Below, piece by piece: positions 1 to 6,278 of a stretch of 6,278 bases of DNA. Source of the stretch: Methanobrevibacter sp. (GTDB lineage: Archaea > Methanobacteriota > Methanobacteria > Methanobacteriales > Methanobacteriaceae); assembly GCA_030539985.1 (NCBI GenBank), contig JAUNXD010000104.1:1-6278 (forward strand). Direction: 5' to 3'. The translations under genes and the position numbers were made by a program. The notes under the pieces were generated by a model. It had not been told where the DNA came from, did no database searches, and saw only the letters and a program-made list of their open reading frames with translations. How positions within the stretch are numbered: the stretch's first letter is position 1; each line of letters starts with the position of its first letter.

Positions 1-3000
1 ATTTGAATCCTCAGACAGTTCATCTTCCAAATCTGAATTTTCACCTAAATCCTTAGTGAATTTAAGGCCACCGAATAATGAAGATCCTTCAGATTCTCCA
101 TCATCCTCAAGCCTATGTTTTGGAGTTAATATTGATTTAATTTTATCTTTAACTGATTGTGGCTTGCTTTCATCAGAATAATCCTTTTCATCTTCCCAAA
201 CTTCAGCATTATCTTCCGGGGAAACTCCTTCATCTGATTCCCAAACTTCAGCGTCATCATTTTCATCTGAAGAATTATCTTCAGCTTCCCAAACTTCAGA
301 ATCCTCGTTTTCAGGAGTTTTAATATCCGGAACTTCATTTGGAGTTTCAGCACTTTCATTGATTGGTTGGGCTTCAACGTCGTCAGTTTTCTCTTCAACG
401 AATTCAGATTTATCTCCAACATCAGAATAATCATTATTTTCATCCGGAACTTCAACCTCAACAAATTCAGACTTATCTTCGGTTAGCGGTTCTGCGGAAT
501 TATCACTTTGACCTTCATTAACATCCTTGAAGAATTCTTCAGGGTCAAGCTGACCTACATCAATAGGTTTTTCCAGAATGTCTCCGTCATCAACCTTTTC
601 AACTTCAACAAAGTCTGCAGGACCTATATCTTCAGCATTAACTTCAGTGACTTCAGCTTCTTCAATAGCCTTTCTTTCGGCTTCTTCCTTTTCACGAGCT
701 ATGCGCAATTCTTCAGCTTTCTTTTCAGCTTCCCTGCGTCTTTTTTCAGCAAGCCTTTTCTCTTCCTCGGACCGGCGTTTTTCCTCTTCTCGAGTTTCAC
801 GTATTGATTTTTCAACTGATTCCAACAGTTTCTTACGTCCTAAATCCCTGTTTCTATACCAGTCGGTAGACCATAAATGGTAAAGTTTCCATCCAAGCCC
901 ATTGAGGACCTGCTCACGTAATCTGTCCCTGTCACGGGCTACTTTACTTGATGAATACATTTTTCCGTCTGTGGTAATTCCCAGAATGTATTTTCCAGGA
1001 TTTTCATCATCGACAATTGCCAGATCAACCCTAAATCCTGCACATCCTATTTGTCTGTCAACCTGATAGCCGTTTTCTTCTAAAAAGCTTGCAATAGCAT
1101 CTTCAAACGGTTCTTTTGAATGGTCACCTACACCTTGAGTGCCCAATGTCAAATTCTCGGCATATTCCAAAAATTCCTTAAGGGATTTGACACCATATGG
1201 CGGATTTGCGGTGAGATTCATGTCATAAGCCTTGAAGTTTGAAAATACCACACATTTTTCTCTTGCACGTGTAATCAATACATTCAACCTTCTTTCACCG
1301 CCGTCCTGGTTGAGCGGACCGAAGTTAAGGGACATTTTTCCATCCTGGTCATAACCGTAACCTACACTGATTAGAATGACATCCCTTTCATCCCCCTGTA
1401 TTGTTTCGAGGTTTTTAACAAAGAAACGCTCTTCCTTATTGTCTGAAAACAACGGTTCATATTCTGGATGCTCCTTACGTTTGACTTCCAGCTCTTCGAG
1501 AATTGCATTTTTCTGTGCAACTGAAAATGTTCCGACACCCAAACTTTTTGTATCGCCATACTTTTCAAAATGATTGAATATCTCTTCAACGACATCCTTT
1601 GCCTCAAGAGGATTTTTGGATGATGCTCCTCTGAGGTATTGAGTATTTGGATTATAATGGAATTTCAAACCCAATTCAGGGTCTGAATGTGAAGGTGAAG
1701 GATATACCAGCAAATCATCATCGTAGAATTCACGGTTTGACACTGTAATCAGTGATTCATGGCGTGAACGGTAGTGCCATTTAAGCATTTTAACAGGGAA
1801 TGAAAGCTTACAAAGATGCAGAATACTTTCCATATCCAGTGAGGTTGCCTCTTCCTCGTCACTGTCTGCATCGGACATCTGGTCAAAGAAAGATGTTGGA
1901 GGCAATTGCTGAGTATCACCCATAACCACAGCTGTTTTTCCTCTCATGAATGCTCCAAGTGCATCTTCAGGTTTTACCTGACTTGCCTCGTCAAAAATAA
2001 CTACATCAAACTGCAGTTCCTCATTTGTCGGATCAAGGTATTGTGCAATGGACAGTGGAGACATCATGAAACAAGGTTTGATTTGCTTAATCATTCCTCC
2101 TGCCTTTTCCAAAAGCTTTCTGACAGGCATATGTCCGCTTTTTCTTGTAAATTCCCCTGCAAGGATTTTTGCCTGAGGATTTTCTGTTCCTCCAAAGATT
2201 TTCGGAATGTTGCTGTTCAGCTTATGGTAAATCCTTTTGCGGTTTAGAGTCAAAATCTTTTTGTCCAACTCCTTGAATTCCCTAATGCGGTTTTCATGCA
2301 GTTCTCCGACAAATGTTGCCAGTTCATGATTTTCAACAAATAATATATTTAAGAGTGAATCTGCAAAGTTTCCATCAACCAACGCTTCAATGTCATCCTT
2401 TTTAATGTTTCTTTTTTCTATTGAATCCACAAACATTTTTGCATTGGAGGATTTGAGTGCATTTTTGGTATTCAGGTACTGTGACCATAAATGAAGGCTT
2501 GACAGCTGTCCTCTCCAGTTGTACAACTGTTCTTTCCATGCTTCAAATGGCACATCTCCGGTTTCCCTTTTAAAGATGAGTTTGCTTCTTGGATTTAACT
2601 TGTCCTTGAGCCTTGAGAGAACTCTGACAAACTGCTCACCGGAATCGATATAATCGGCCAGATCCCTTTCGGGTTTGATATCAAAGAGATCCTTGCTCAT
2701 CAAATCGATTGTGTTTTGGGAAAATGTTCCCTGTCTTACAAGTGCAGTGAATTCATTCATCCAGCGGGCAATGGCCTTCAAGTCATTAGGATTGGCGTTT
2801 AAATGCCAGTATCCTCCATAATATTTCTGACCCAATGCATTGTTTGCTTCCAATGTTTTTCTGATATTGATTACAGCCTTTGCCTGCTGCAAATCCCTTA
2901 TGATTTCTTCAATGCTGTCTGGGACGGGCACTGCATAATATCTCTCGACAAGTTCGATATGCTGTTTGTTACTGAAAAATCTGAATTTTTTAGTGGACAG

Positions 3001-4836
3001 GTGCTGCAGTTCATAAATCAGCCTGTCAATGTCTGCCTGGAAAATGCTCTGGTTGAATTTAGTCAATGCACCTGCATACTTCTGATATTTTTCAAGTTCC
3101 TGAATCAGTCTGAATGCATCATCGTTATTATTGTCCCAGGCACCTGATTTGAGAATGGACCCATCAATCAATTCGGCATTTTGTGATTTAATAATTTCGA
3201 ATGCTGAAAGTGAATTTTGAAATTCGTTTAAGGTATCCGGCTGCTTTATGCCGTAGATGTCATAAACCCTTCCACGTTCAACAAGGAAATTGTCCAGTGC
3301 ATGGAGCGTATCATTGATAAGCATTTCGATTTCCCTTAAATCGGCCGGAAGCAAACTTTTCGGTGCGCATTTGCTCCATGGGTTTTCCTTGGAAATTGTC
3401 TGATAGAGTTCGGCAAGATTTTCAAGGGCAATCTTCATGTCATCCAAATCTTTTAATGTTACATTTTCAGGGTTTTCGAATCTCACCAAAGGCATCAATG
3501 CATCTTTGCGGGCAAAATGGTCATCGGCAGATTCCTTCATCCCATACAATTGAAATGGGGACAGATTGACTGCAAATGCAGGCATGTGAATAATTTGAGA
3601 ATAGTCATCAAGCTGACGGCGAAGGGTTTCCAGCTTTCGAATGGTCTGGTCAATGTTTAAAGGCTCCTGAGCGCGCACATTGGTGGCCTTCTGCAGGTCC
3701 TTTAGGAATTTTTTCCTTCGAGTCTTGTGTGAATGGAGCTCCAAAACGAATTTACCAAGACCTACACCTGTAAGACGGTCCTTTACAACATCCAGTGCCG
3801 CCATCTTTTCAGATACAAACAGTACTGACTTTCCTTCAGCCAGAAGTTCAGCAATAAGATTCACGATAGTCTGTGACTTACCGGTTCCAGGCGGTCCTTC
3901 CACCACGAGATTCCTGCCGGCCTTCACATCCTGAATGGCTGCAATCTGGGAGGAATCGGCATCAAGAACCTGATACATATTCTGGTATTCCAATCTGGAA
4001 TCGATGTCCTCTTCCCTGAATGATTCCTGACTGTTTTTGGCAGGGTTGAAAATTGCCTGAATCAATTCATTTTTGGTCAAATCAACATTATCTGCCCATG
4101 CCTCAGGGTTCAAATCATTATACATTACGAATTTTGTGAAACTGAAAAATCCTAAAGCCGCTTCACTGTTGACTTCCCATCCGTCCATGCGTGATACTGC
4201 ACGTTTGACGCTTGCTATATAATGGTCAACTACCTCACCGTACTTTTTGAATTCAAAATCTGGAAGCTCGATGCCTCCTTCAAGAAGCTTTGCCTTAAGT
4301 GAAATGTTGGTTTGAATATCTTCTCCAGTCCATTCAAGATTGAATGATTCACCGACTTTTTTCCTCTCCATTGAAACTGGAATCAGCACCAGAGGCGCCT
4401 TGTTTTTCTGTCTCGGTTTGGATTTGTCCTTCCATTCCAAAAAGCCAACTGCCAAATACAAGATGTTATAACCCTGCTCCTGAAGCATTGTCTTTGCCTG
4501 ATTATTTATGTAATATAATCTTTTCTGAAGCTCTTTTGGAGTCAAATCAGTAGCGAGTTTTCTGTCTCCTTCGGAAAACTTTGAAAAATCAAATGGAATG
4601 TGATCCCAGACTGAAGACTTATCCTCCTTTTTATCCTTTTTATTGGCTACAAAATACATTTTGTTTTCCTGCAGAACCAATGTCTGATAAAGGTTGATTG
4701 GGGATTGATTTACTATAGTGATAGTTTTAGCCCTTGATTTAAAATTAAGAAGTTGATTTCTTAAGGTTAAGTCCAAAAGCTCCTTACGTAAATTCTTAAA
4801 TTCCTTTTCAATTATATTAGTTGACTTGTTTAACAT
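1..4836 (-). CDS. DUF4011 / superfamily 1 helicase / MTES_1575-like nuclease giant protein, 3' end outside the window
   Basis: Likely a nucleic-acid-dependent ATPase that translocates on or unwinds DNA or RNA, fused to a nuclease-fold domain; probably cytoplasmic, with no signal peptide or membrane segment. The frame is open for all 1612 visible codons. ATG at 4836 is the first possible start, because an in-frame TAA lies at 4846-4848. Domains in order: DUF4011, residues about 13-290, with the hallmark ELLDLTLRNQLLNF at 19-32; helicase Q-like DADSSQ 292-297; Walker A GPPGTGKSQT 314-323; VLFVSEKMAALDVV 338-351; a long helical insertion, about 375-912; IKPCFMMSPLSIAQYL 919-934; Walker B VVIFDEAS 945-952; motif III GDTQQLPPTSFF 973-984; motif IV LKWHYRSRHE 1018-1027; motif V VKNLETIQGDERDVI 1140-1154; motif VI ERRLNVLITRAR 1181-1192; PD-(D/E)XK-like MTES_1575 domain, about 1240-1330, ending WSTDWYRN; charged coiled coil, about 1340-1395; acidic low-complexity tail, 1393-1612 and beyond. 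The expected Glu of the nuclease E-x-D-G motif is Thr1288. The architecture fits DUF4011-helicase-Vsr proteins linked to phage defence; a role in host DNA or RNA repair is the alternative. The family call is very secure; the cellular role is not. Confidence 0.95.
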   Translation of the reverse strand, partial: MLNKSTNIIEKEFKNLRKELLDLTLRNQLLNFKSRAKTITIVNQSPINLYQTLVLQENKMYFVANKKDKKEDKSSVWDHIPFDFSKFSEGDRKLATDLTPKELQKRLYYINNQAKTMLQEQGYNILYLAVGFLEWKDKSKPRQKNKAPLVLIPVSMERKKVGESFNLEWTGEDIQTNISLKAKLLEGGIELPDFEFKKYGEVVDHYIASVKRAVSRMDGWEVNSEAALGFFSFTKFVMYNDLNPEAWADNVDLTKNELIQAIFNPAKNSQESFREEDIDSRLEYQNMYQVLDADSSQIAAIQDVKAGRNLVVEGPPGTGKSQTIVNLIAELLAEGKSVLFVSEKMAALDVVKDRLTGVGLGKFVLELHSHKTRRKKFLKDLQKATNVRAQEPLNIDQTIRKLETLRRQLDDYSQIIHMPAFAVNLSPFQLYGMKESADDHFARKDALMPLVRFENPENVTLKDLDDMKIALENLAELYQTISKENPWSKCAPKSLLPADLREIEMLINDTLHALDNFLVERGRVYDIYGIKQPDTLNEFQNSLSAFEIIKSQNAELIDGSILKSGAWDNNNDDAFRLIQELEKYQKYAGALTKFNQSIFQADIDRLIYELQHLSTKKFRFFSNKQHIELVERYYAVPVPDSIEEIIRDLQQAKAVINIRKTLEANNALGQKYYGGYWHLNANPNDLKAIARWMNEFTALVRQGTFSQNTIDLMSKDLFDIKPERDLADYIDSGEQFVRVLSRLKDKLNPRSKLIFKRETGDVPFEAWKEQLYNWRGQLSSLHLWSQYLNTKNALKSSNAKMFVDSIEKRNIKKDDIEALVDGNFADSLLNILFVENHELATFVGELHENRIREFKELDKKILTLNRKRIYHKLNSNIPKIFGGTENPQAKILAGEFTRKSGHMPVRKLLEKAGGMIKQIKPCFMMSPLSIAQYLDPTNEELQFDVVIFDEASQVKPEDALGAFMRGKTAVVMGDTQQLPPTSFFDQMSDADSDEEEATSLDMESILHLCKLSFPVKMLKWHYRSRHESLITVSNREFYDDDLLVYPSPSHSDPELGLKFHYNPNTQYLRGASSKNPLEAKDVVEEIFNHFEKYGDTKSLGVGTFSVAQKNAILEELEVKRKEHPEYEPLFSDNKEERFFVKNLETIQGDERDVILISVGYGYDQDGKMSLNFGPLNQDGGERRLNVLITRAREKCVVFSNFKAYDMNLTANPPYGVKSLKEFLEYAENLTLGTQGVGDHSKEPFEDAIASFLEENGYQVDRQIGCAGFRVDLAIVDDENPGKYILGITTDGKMYSSSKVARDRDRLREQVLNGLGWKLYHLWSTDWYRNRDLGRKKLLESVEKSIRETREEEKRRSEEEKRLAEKRRREAEKKAEELRIAREKEEAERKAIEEAEVTEVNAEDIGPADFVEVEKVDDGDILEKPIDVGQLDPEEFFKDVNEGQSDNSAEPLTEDKSEFVEVEVPDENNDYSDVGDKSEFVEEKTDDVEAQPINESAETPNEVPDIKTPENEDSEVWEAEDNSSDENDDAEVWESDEGVSPEDNAEVWEDEKDYSDESKPQSVKDKIKSILTPKHRLEDDGESEGSSLFGGLKFTKDLGENSDLEDELSEDSN
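193..299 (-). repeat. Three in-frame copies of a 14-base repeat encoding EVWE motifs
   Basis: The plus-strand sequence TTCCCAAACTTCAG occurs exactly at 193-206, 238-251 and 286-299, spaced 45 and 48 bases apart. Both spacings are multiples of three, so the repeats keep the helicase reading frame. Each encodes EVWE preceded by Ser or Ala (tryptophans at residues 1516, 1532 and 1547) within the acidic tail. Identity at the DNA level, including the same codons, points to duplication rather than convergent composition. Confidence 0.85.
394..477 (-). repeat. Degenerate protein repeat with two DKSEFVE copies in the acidic tail
   Basis: DKSEFVE appears at residues 1454-1460 and 1475-1481, 21 residues apart. 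A related DFVEVE lies further upstream at 1408-1413, so FVE(V/E) recurs three times. The two exact copies differ at synonymous positions in the DNA, so they are older or better selected at protein level than the EVWE copies. Confidence 0.7.
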
Positions 4837-4855
4837 GATGACCCTTTAAAAGTGT

Positions 4856-4863
4856 AAAAAAAA
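4856..4863 (-). terminator. Oligo-T tract upstream of the helicase gene
   Basis: A run of eight T residues on the minus strand, between the kinase stop and the helicase start. Archaeal RNA polymerase commonly terminates at such runs, so this could be a second stop for transcription coming from the kinase gene. It also sits between the candidate TATA box and the helicase start, where it may instead be part of the initiator region. Confidence 0.25.
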
Positions 4864-4872
4864 TTTAGAAAT

Positions 4873-4882
4873 GCATATATTA
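4873..4882 (-). promoter_or_regulatory. Candidate archaeal TATA box for the helicase gene
   Basis: The minus strand reads TAATATATGC, centred about 42 bases before the ATG at 4836. With the usual archaeal spacing of about 25 bases from box to start site, transcription would begin near 4850 and leave a leader of roughly 14 bases. The whole neighbourhood is A/T, so other TATA-like boxes are possible and the exact position is uncertain. The leader has only a weak AAAGGG ahead of the start codon and no strong ribosome binding site. Confidence 0.35.
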
Positions 4883-4931
4883 TTATAATTATATTAGTTA
4901 ATAAAGTTTTCTAAACAATGCAAATTAATGT

Positions 4932-4957
4932 AAAAAGTATTGAAAATAAGAAATACT
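4932..4957 (-). terminator. Possible terminator of the CDF-kinase transcript
   Basis: About 40 bases after the kinase stop, the minus strand reads AGTATT, a ten-base loop, AATACT, then a run of T residues overlapping the end of the stem. A six-base perfect stem with a T tract could act as a terminator. In archaea the T tract alone may suffice. The stem is AT-rich and short, and the surrounding DNA is so AT-rich that chance is a real alternative. Confidence 0.35.
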
Positions 4958-4996
4958 AATTGTTTTAAATAATTTTTATGATATTTAAAATACTGT

Positions 4997-5818
4997 TTAT
5001 TCGATTGATTTATAAGGTCCGAAATTTCTGATTTTATCACTGGCAATCCCAGATGCAAAGTTTCCGGCAATTTCAGGAGATTTGTGCAATAATTTCTGTG
5101 TAATGTATGCCGCCATGAATGTGTCTCCGCAGCCTGTGGTATCCACAACATTGTCACATGCAACTGCATCGATTCTTATTTCATCCTCTGAAACGATTCT
5201 TGACCCACGACTTCCGTCTGTTATGACCATCTCACCTACATCACAGTCCATGCCAATTATGTTTTTTTCGACCTCATCCAAAAATATTGAATCGGCACCC
5301 GATAAAATTGCACTCAAATCATCAAAGTTATCCAATCCTATGGTGTAATTGTCATTTACTTGCCTTTTAGGAACCCTCAAAAAACCCTGGACTGACATGA
5401 AAACTGGAACATCAAAACTTTTCAGATATTCAATGGTATCAATGGGAAAATCATACCTGTTTAGAGGATTCAGCACAAAAGCATCAATTTCAGATGGCAG
5501 AATATCTTCAAGGTCACTTCTCAAAATGGGAATGTCCGCAAAATTGCTTAACTGACGGCGAACATCCAAATCGTTTTCATCAGGATAATGATTTAGGAAA
5601 AAATGAGTGTCATCCTTTTTTACTGCCATAACCTTATCTGCAGAGGGAAAATCACTGATTAAACCCTCATCAGAGCAGTTGACAATTGCCAGATAGTCCC
5701 CGTAAAATCTTTCAAATACAAAGCTTTGAAAATATGTCGCCCCTCCAATCTTGCGGCGCCTCTCATCTCCTATGACAACCAGATCATGAGTCACCGGACC
5801 GATAACAACCAACGTCAT
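4997..5818 (-). CDS. PfkB/ribokinase-family small-molecule kinase, substrate unknown
   Basis: A soluble cytoplasmic kinase of the ribokinase (PfkB) fold, which transfers the ATP gamma-phosphate to a hydroxyl of a sugar, nucleoside or related small molecule. Visible landmarks over 273 residues: the N-terminal strand MTLVVIGPVTHDLVVIG; the substrate-binding di-glycine GGATYF with Gly25-Gly26; the nucleotide-binding turn VITDGSRGS at 198-206; and PfkB signature 2, DTTGCGDTF at 226-234, with Asp232 the expected catalytic base and G-C-G-D forming the anion hole. The C terminus, with KIRNFGP at 262-268, is also family-typical. The protein is shorter than a classical ribokinase (roughly 300 residues or more), and its di-glycine falls early, so the beta-sheet lid is probably reduced. 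The start is ATG at 5818, preceded by GAGGT six bases upstream; the stop is TAA at 4997-4999. It begins 14 bases after the CDF gene ends and is probably co-transcribed with it. Archaeal relatives include nucleoside and sugar kinases; I cannot tell which applies here. Confidence 0.93.
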   Translation of the reverse strand: MTLVVIGPVTHDLVVIGDERRRKIGGATYFQSFVFERFYGDYLAIVNCSDEGLISDFPSADKVMAVKKDDTHFFLNHYPDENDLDVRRQLSNFADIPILRSDLEDILPSEIDAFVLNPLNRYDFPIDTIEYLKSFDVPVFMSVQGFLRVPKRQVNDNYTIGLDNFDDLSAILSGADSIFLDEVEKNIIGMDCDVGEMVITDGSRGSRIVSEDEIRIDAVACDNVVDTTGCGDTFMAAYITQKLLHKSPEIAGNFASGIASDKIRNFGPYKSIE

Positions 5819-5822
5819 TAAA

Positions 5823-5829
5823 ATACCTC
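5823..5829 (-). promoter_or_regulatory. Ribosome binding site of the PfkB kinase gene
   Basis: On the minus strand the 14-base gap between the CDF stop and the kinase ATG contains GTGAGGT. Its GAGGT core lies six bases before the start codon and matches the complement of the conserved 16S rRNA 3' end (AGGAGGTGAT). This supports ATG 5818 as the start and independent ribosome loading within a shared CDF-kinase transcript. Confidence 0.75.
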
Positions 5830-5832
5830 ACT

Positions 5833-6278
5833 TCATTCAAATTCAATAGTGATGTCCACAATATGATATTTGGAAGCAATACTATAAATGCATTCTTTAA
5901 TTTCATCCTGCCTGCCCCAACTGTCAATTGAAACCTTAAGAGTCAGAACCGAATCGATACCGTCAAGCGACCACACATGAAAATCATCTATCTCATCTAC
6001 ACCATCAATTGAATTTATTGACGTTTTAAACTCCTCAACGTCAAAATTATCAGGAGCCTTTTGAAGCAGAACCTGAACTGACTTGATTAGGTTGCGGCCA
6101 AGATTGAATATAAGCCATATTGCAATTCCGATTGAAACGAAAGGATCAAGATACGGTGCACCATCCCAGAACATCAGTACAATACTTAAAACCAGAATCG
6201 CAATCCATTCGAATACATCTCCAAGCTGATGGAACAGTATTGCCCTTTCATTGAATGTTTCACCTTCATGAAGTTTAT
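5833..6278 (-). CDS. Cation diffusion facilitator (CDF) metal transporter, C-terminal part, 5' end outside the window
   Basis: The last 147 residues of a membrane exporter of divalent cations (Zn, Fe, Mn, Co or Cd in this family), which normally works as a proton-coupled dimer. The frame is still open at the right edge, so the methionine at 6172-6174 is internal and not the start. Numbering from the first complete visible codon, the transmembrane helix 5 metal motif HQLGD gives His16 and Asp20. It is followed by a hydrophobic helix (about 24-37) and helix 6, beginning with DPFVS at 44-48 (Asp44 is the family-conserved position). The rest, about 65-147, is the cytoplasmic ferredoxin-like dimerisation domain, with the characteristic HVWSLD at 100-105 and the closing VDITIEFE. 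The H-x-x-x-D pattern in helix 5 is common in zinc-type CDFs, but the helix 2 half of the site lies outside the window, so the metal is not assigned. The stop is TGA at 5833-5835, just ahead of the kinase gene. Confidence 0.93.
   Translation of the reverse strand, partial: KLHEGETFNERAILFHQLGDVFEWIAILVLSIVLMFWDGAPYLDPFVSIGIAIWLIFNLGRNLIKSVQVLLQKAPDNFDVEEFKTSINSIDGVDEIDDFHVWSLDGIDSVLTLKVSIDSWGRQDEIKECIYSIASKYHIVDITIEFE

Larger units (their letters stand above)
4837..4996. other. AT-rich intergenic gap between kinase and helicase genes
   Basis: 160 bases, almost entirely A and T, in sharp contrast to the flanking coding DNA. No RNA gene, coding frame or riboswitch-like structure is visible. 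Beyond the candidate hairpin, T tract and TATA box listed separately, I see nothing in it. It likely separates two transcription units of the same orientation. Confidence 0.8.

Noticed and set aside
193..299. Regular repeats as a possible CRISPR array
   Set aside because: The 14-base units are too short, only three in number, and stay in frame within a continuous coding sequence, so they are protein repeats.
126..464. Minus-strand open frame of 112 codons rich in Lys, Leu, Ile and Met
   Set aside because: An out-of-frame reading of the acidic tail of the helicase; composition is an artefact of the GAA-rich codons and it has no start signals.
1..660. DUF3320 domain after the nuclease, as in the Hhe-type architecture
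   Set aside because: The visible region after the nuclease is coiled coil and acidic low complexity; nothing there resembles a folded DUF3320. It could still lie beyond the left edge.
508..883. Two overlapping plus-strand open frames rich in Ser and Phe
   Set aside because: They are the antisense of the Glu/Lys-rich coiled coil and acidic tail of the helicase; GAA/AAG codons read backwards give Ser/Phe-rich sequence. No ribosome binding site or family resemblance.
4894..5169. Minus-strand open frame overlapping the kinase 3' end and the intergenic gap
   Set aside because: Mostly a shifted reading of the kinase, whose frame is confirmed by its family motifs; the remainder is AT-rich non-coding DNA.
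5833..6174. A short complete gene starting at the ATG ending at 6174
   Set aside because: The same frame stays open to the right edge and encodes the preceding CDF helix with the HQLGD metal motif, so this methionine is internal.

Overview
The window reads as a piece of an AT-rich methanogenic archaeon, most likely a member of the Methanobacteriales such as Methanobrevibacter. This is an inference from gene content, the very AT-rich intergenic DNA with a TATA-like box, and a GAGGT ribosome binding site. No rRNA or tRNA is present to settle the taxonomy. All genes lie on the minus strand, so the window is read from right to left.

Right end (5833-6278): the 3' part of a cation diffusion facilitator (CDF) metal exporter. 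Its start lies beyond the right edge. Fourteen bases downstream begins a compact 273-residue PfkB/ribokinase-fold kinase (4997-5818), with its ribosome binding site inside the short gap. The two genes look like one transcription unit. The substrate of the kinase cannot be read from the sequence.

Middle (4837-4996): a 160-base, very AT-rich intergenic gap. It holds a weak hairpin followed by T residues, which may end the CDF-kinase transcript, and a TATA-like element that may drive the next gene. No other non-coding stretch is longer than this.

Left (1-4836): one uninterrupted reading frame of 1612 codons that runs off the left edge. I translated it throughout. It encodes a giant multidomain protein: an N-terminal DUF4011 domain, a superfamily 1 (Upf1/DNA2/NAM7-like) helicase with every core motif, a large helical insertion between Walker A and Walker B, an MTES_1575/Vsr-like PD-(D/E)XK nuclease domain, a charged coiled coil, and a long, very acidic, repeat-bearing tail. 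The architecture resembles single-protein helicase-nuclease systems linked to anti-phage defence (the DUF4011-helicase-Vsr type). Two features stand out. The nuclease domain seems to have lost the acidic residue expected in its E-x-D-G motif (Thr1288). The tail carries short aromatic repeats, including three (S/A)EVWE copies whose DNA is identical over 14 bases. There is no evident functional link between the helicase gene and the CDF-kinase pair.
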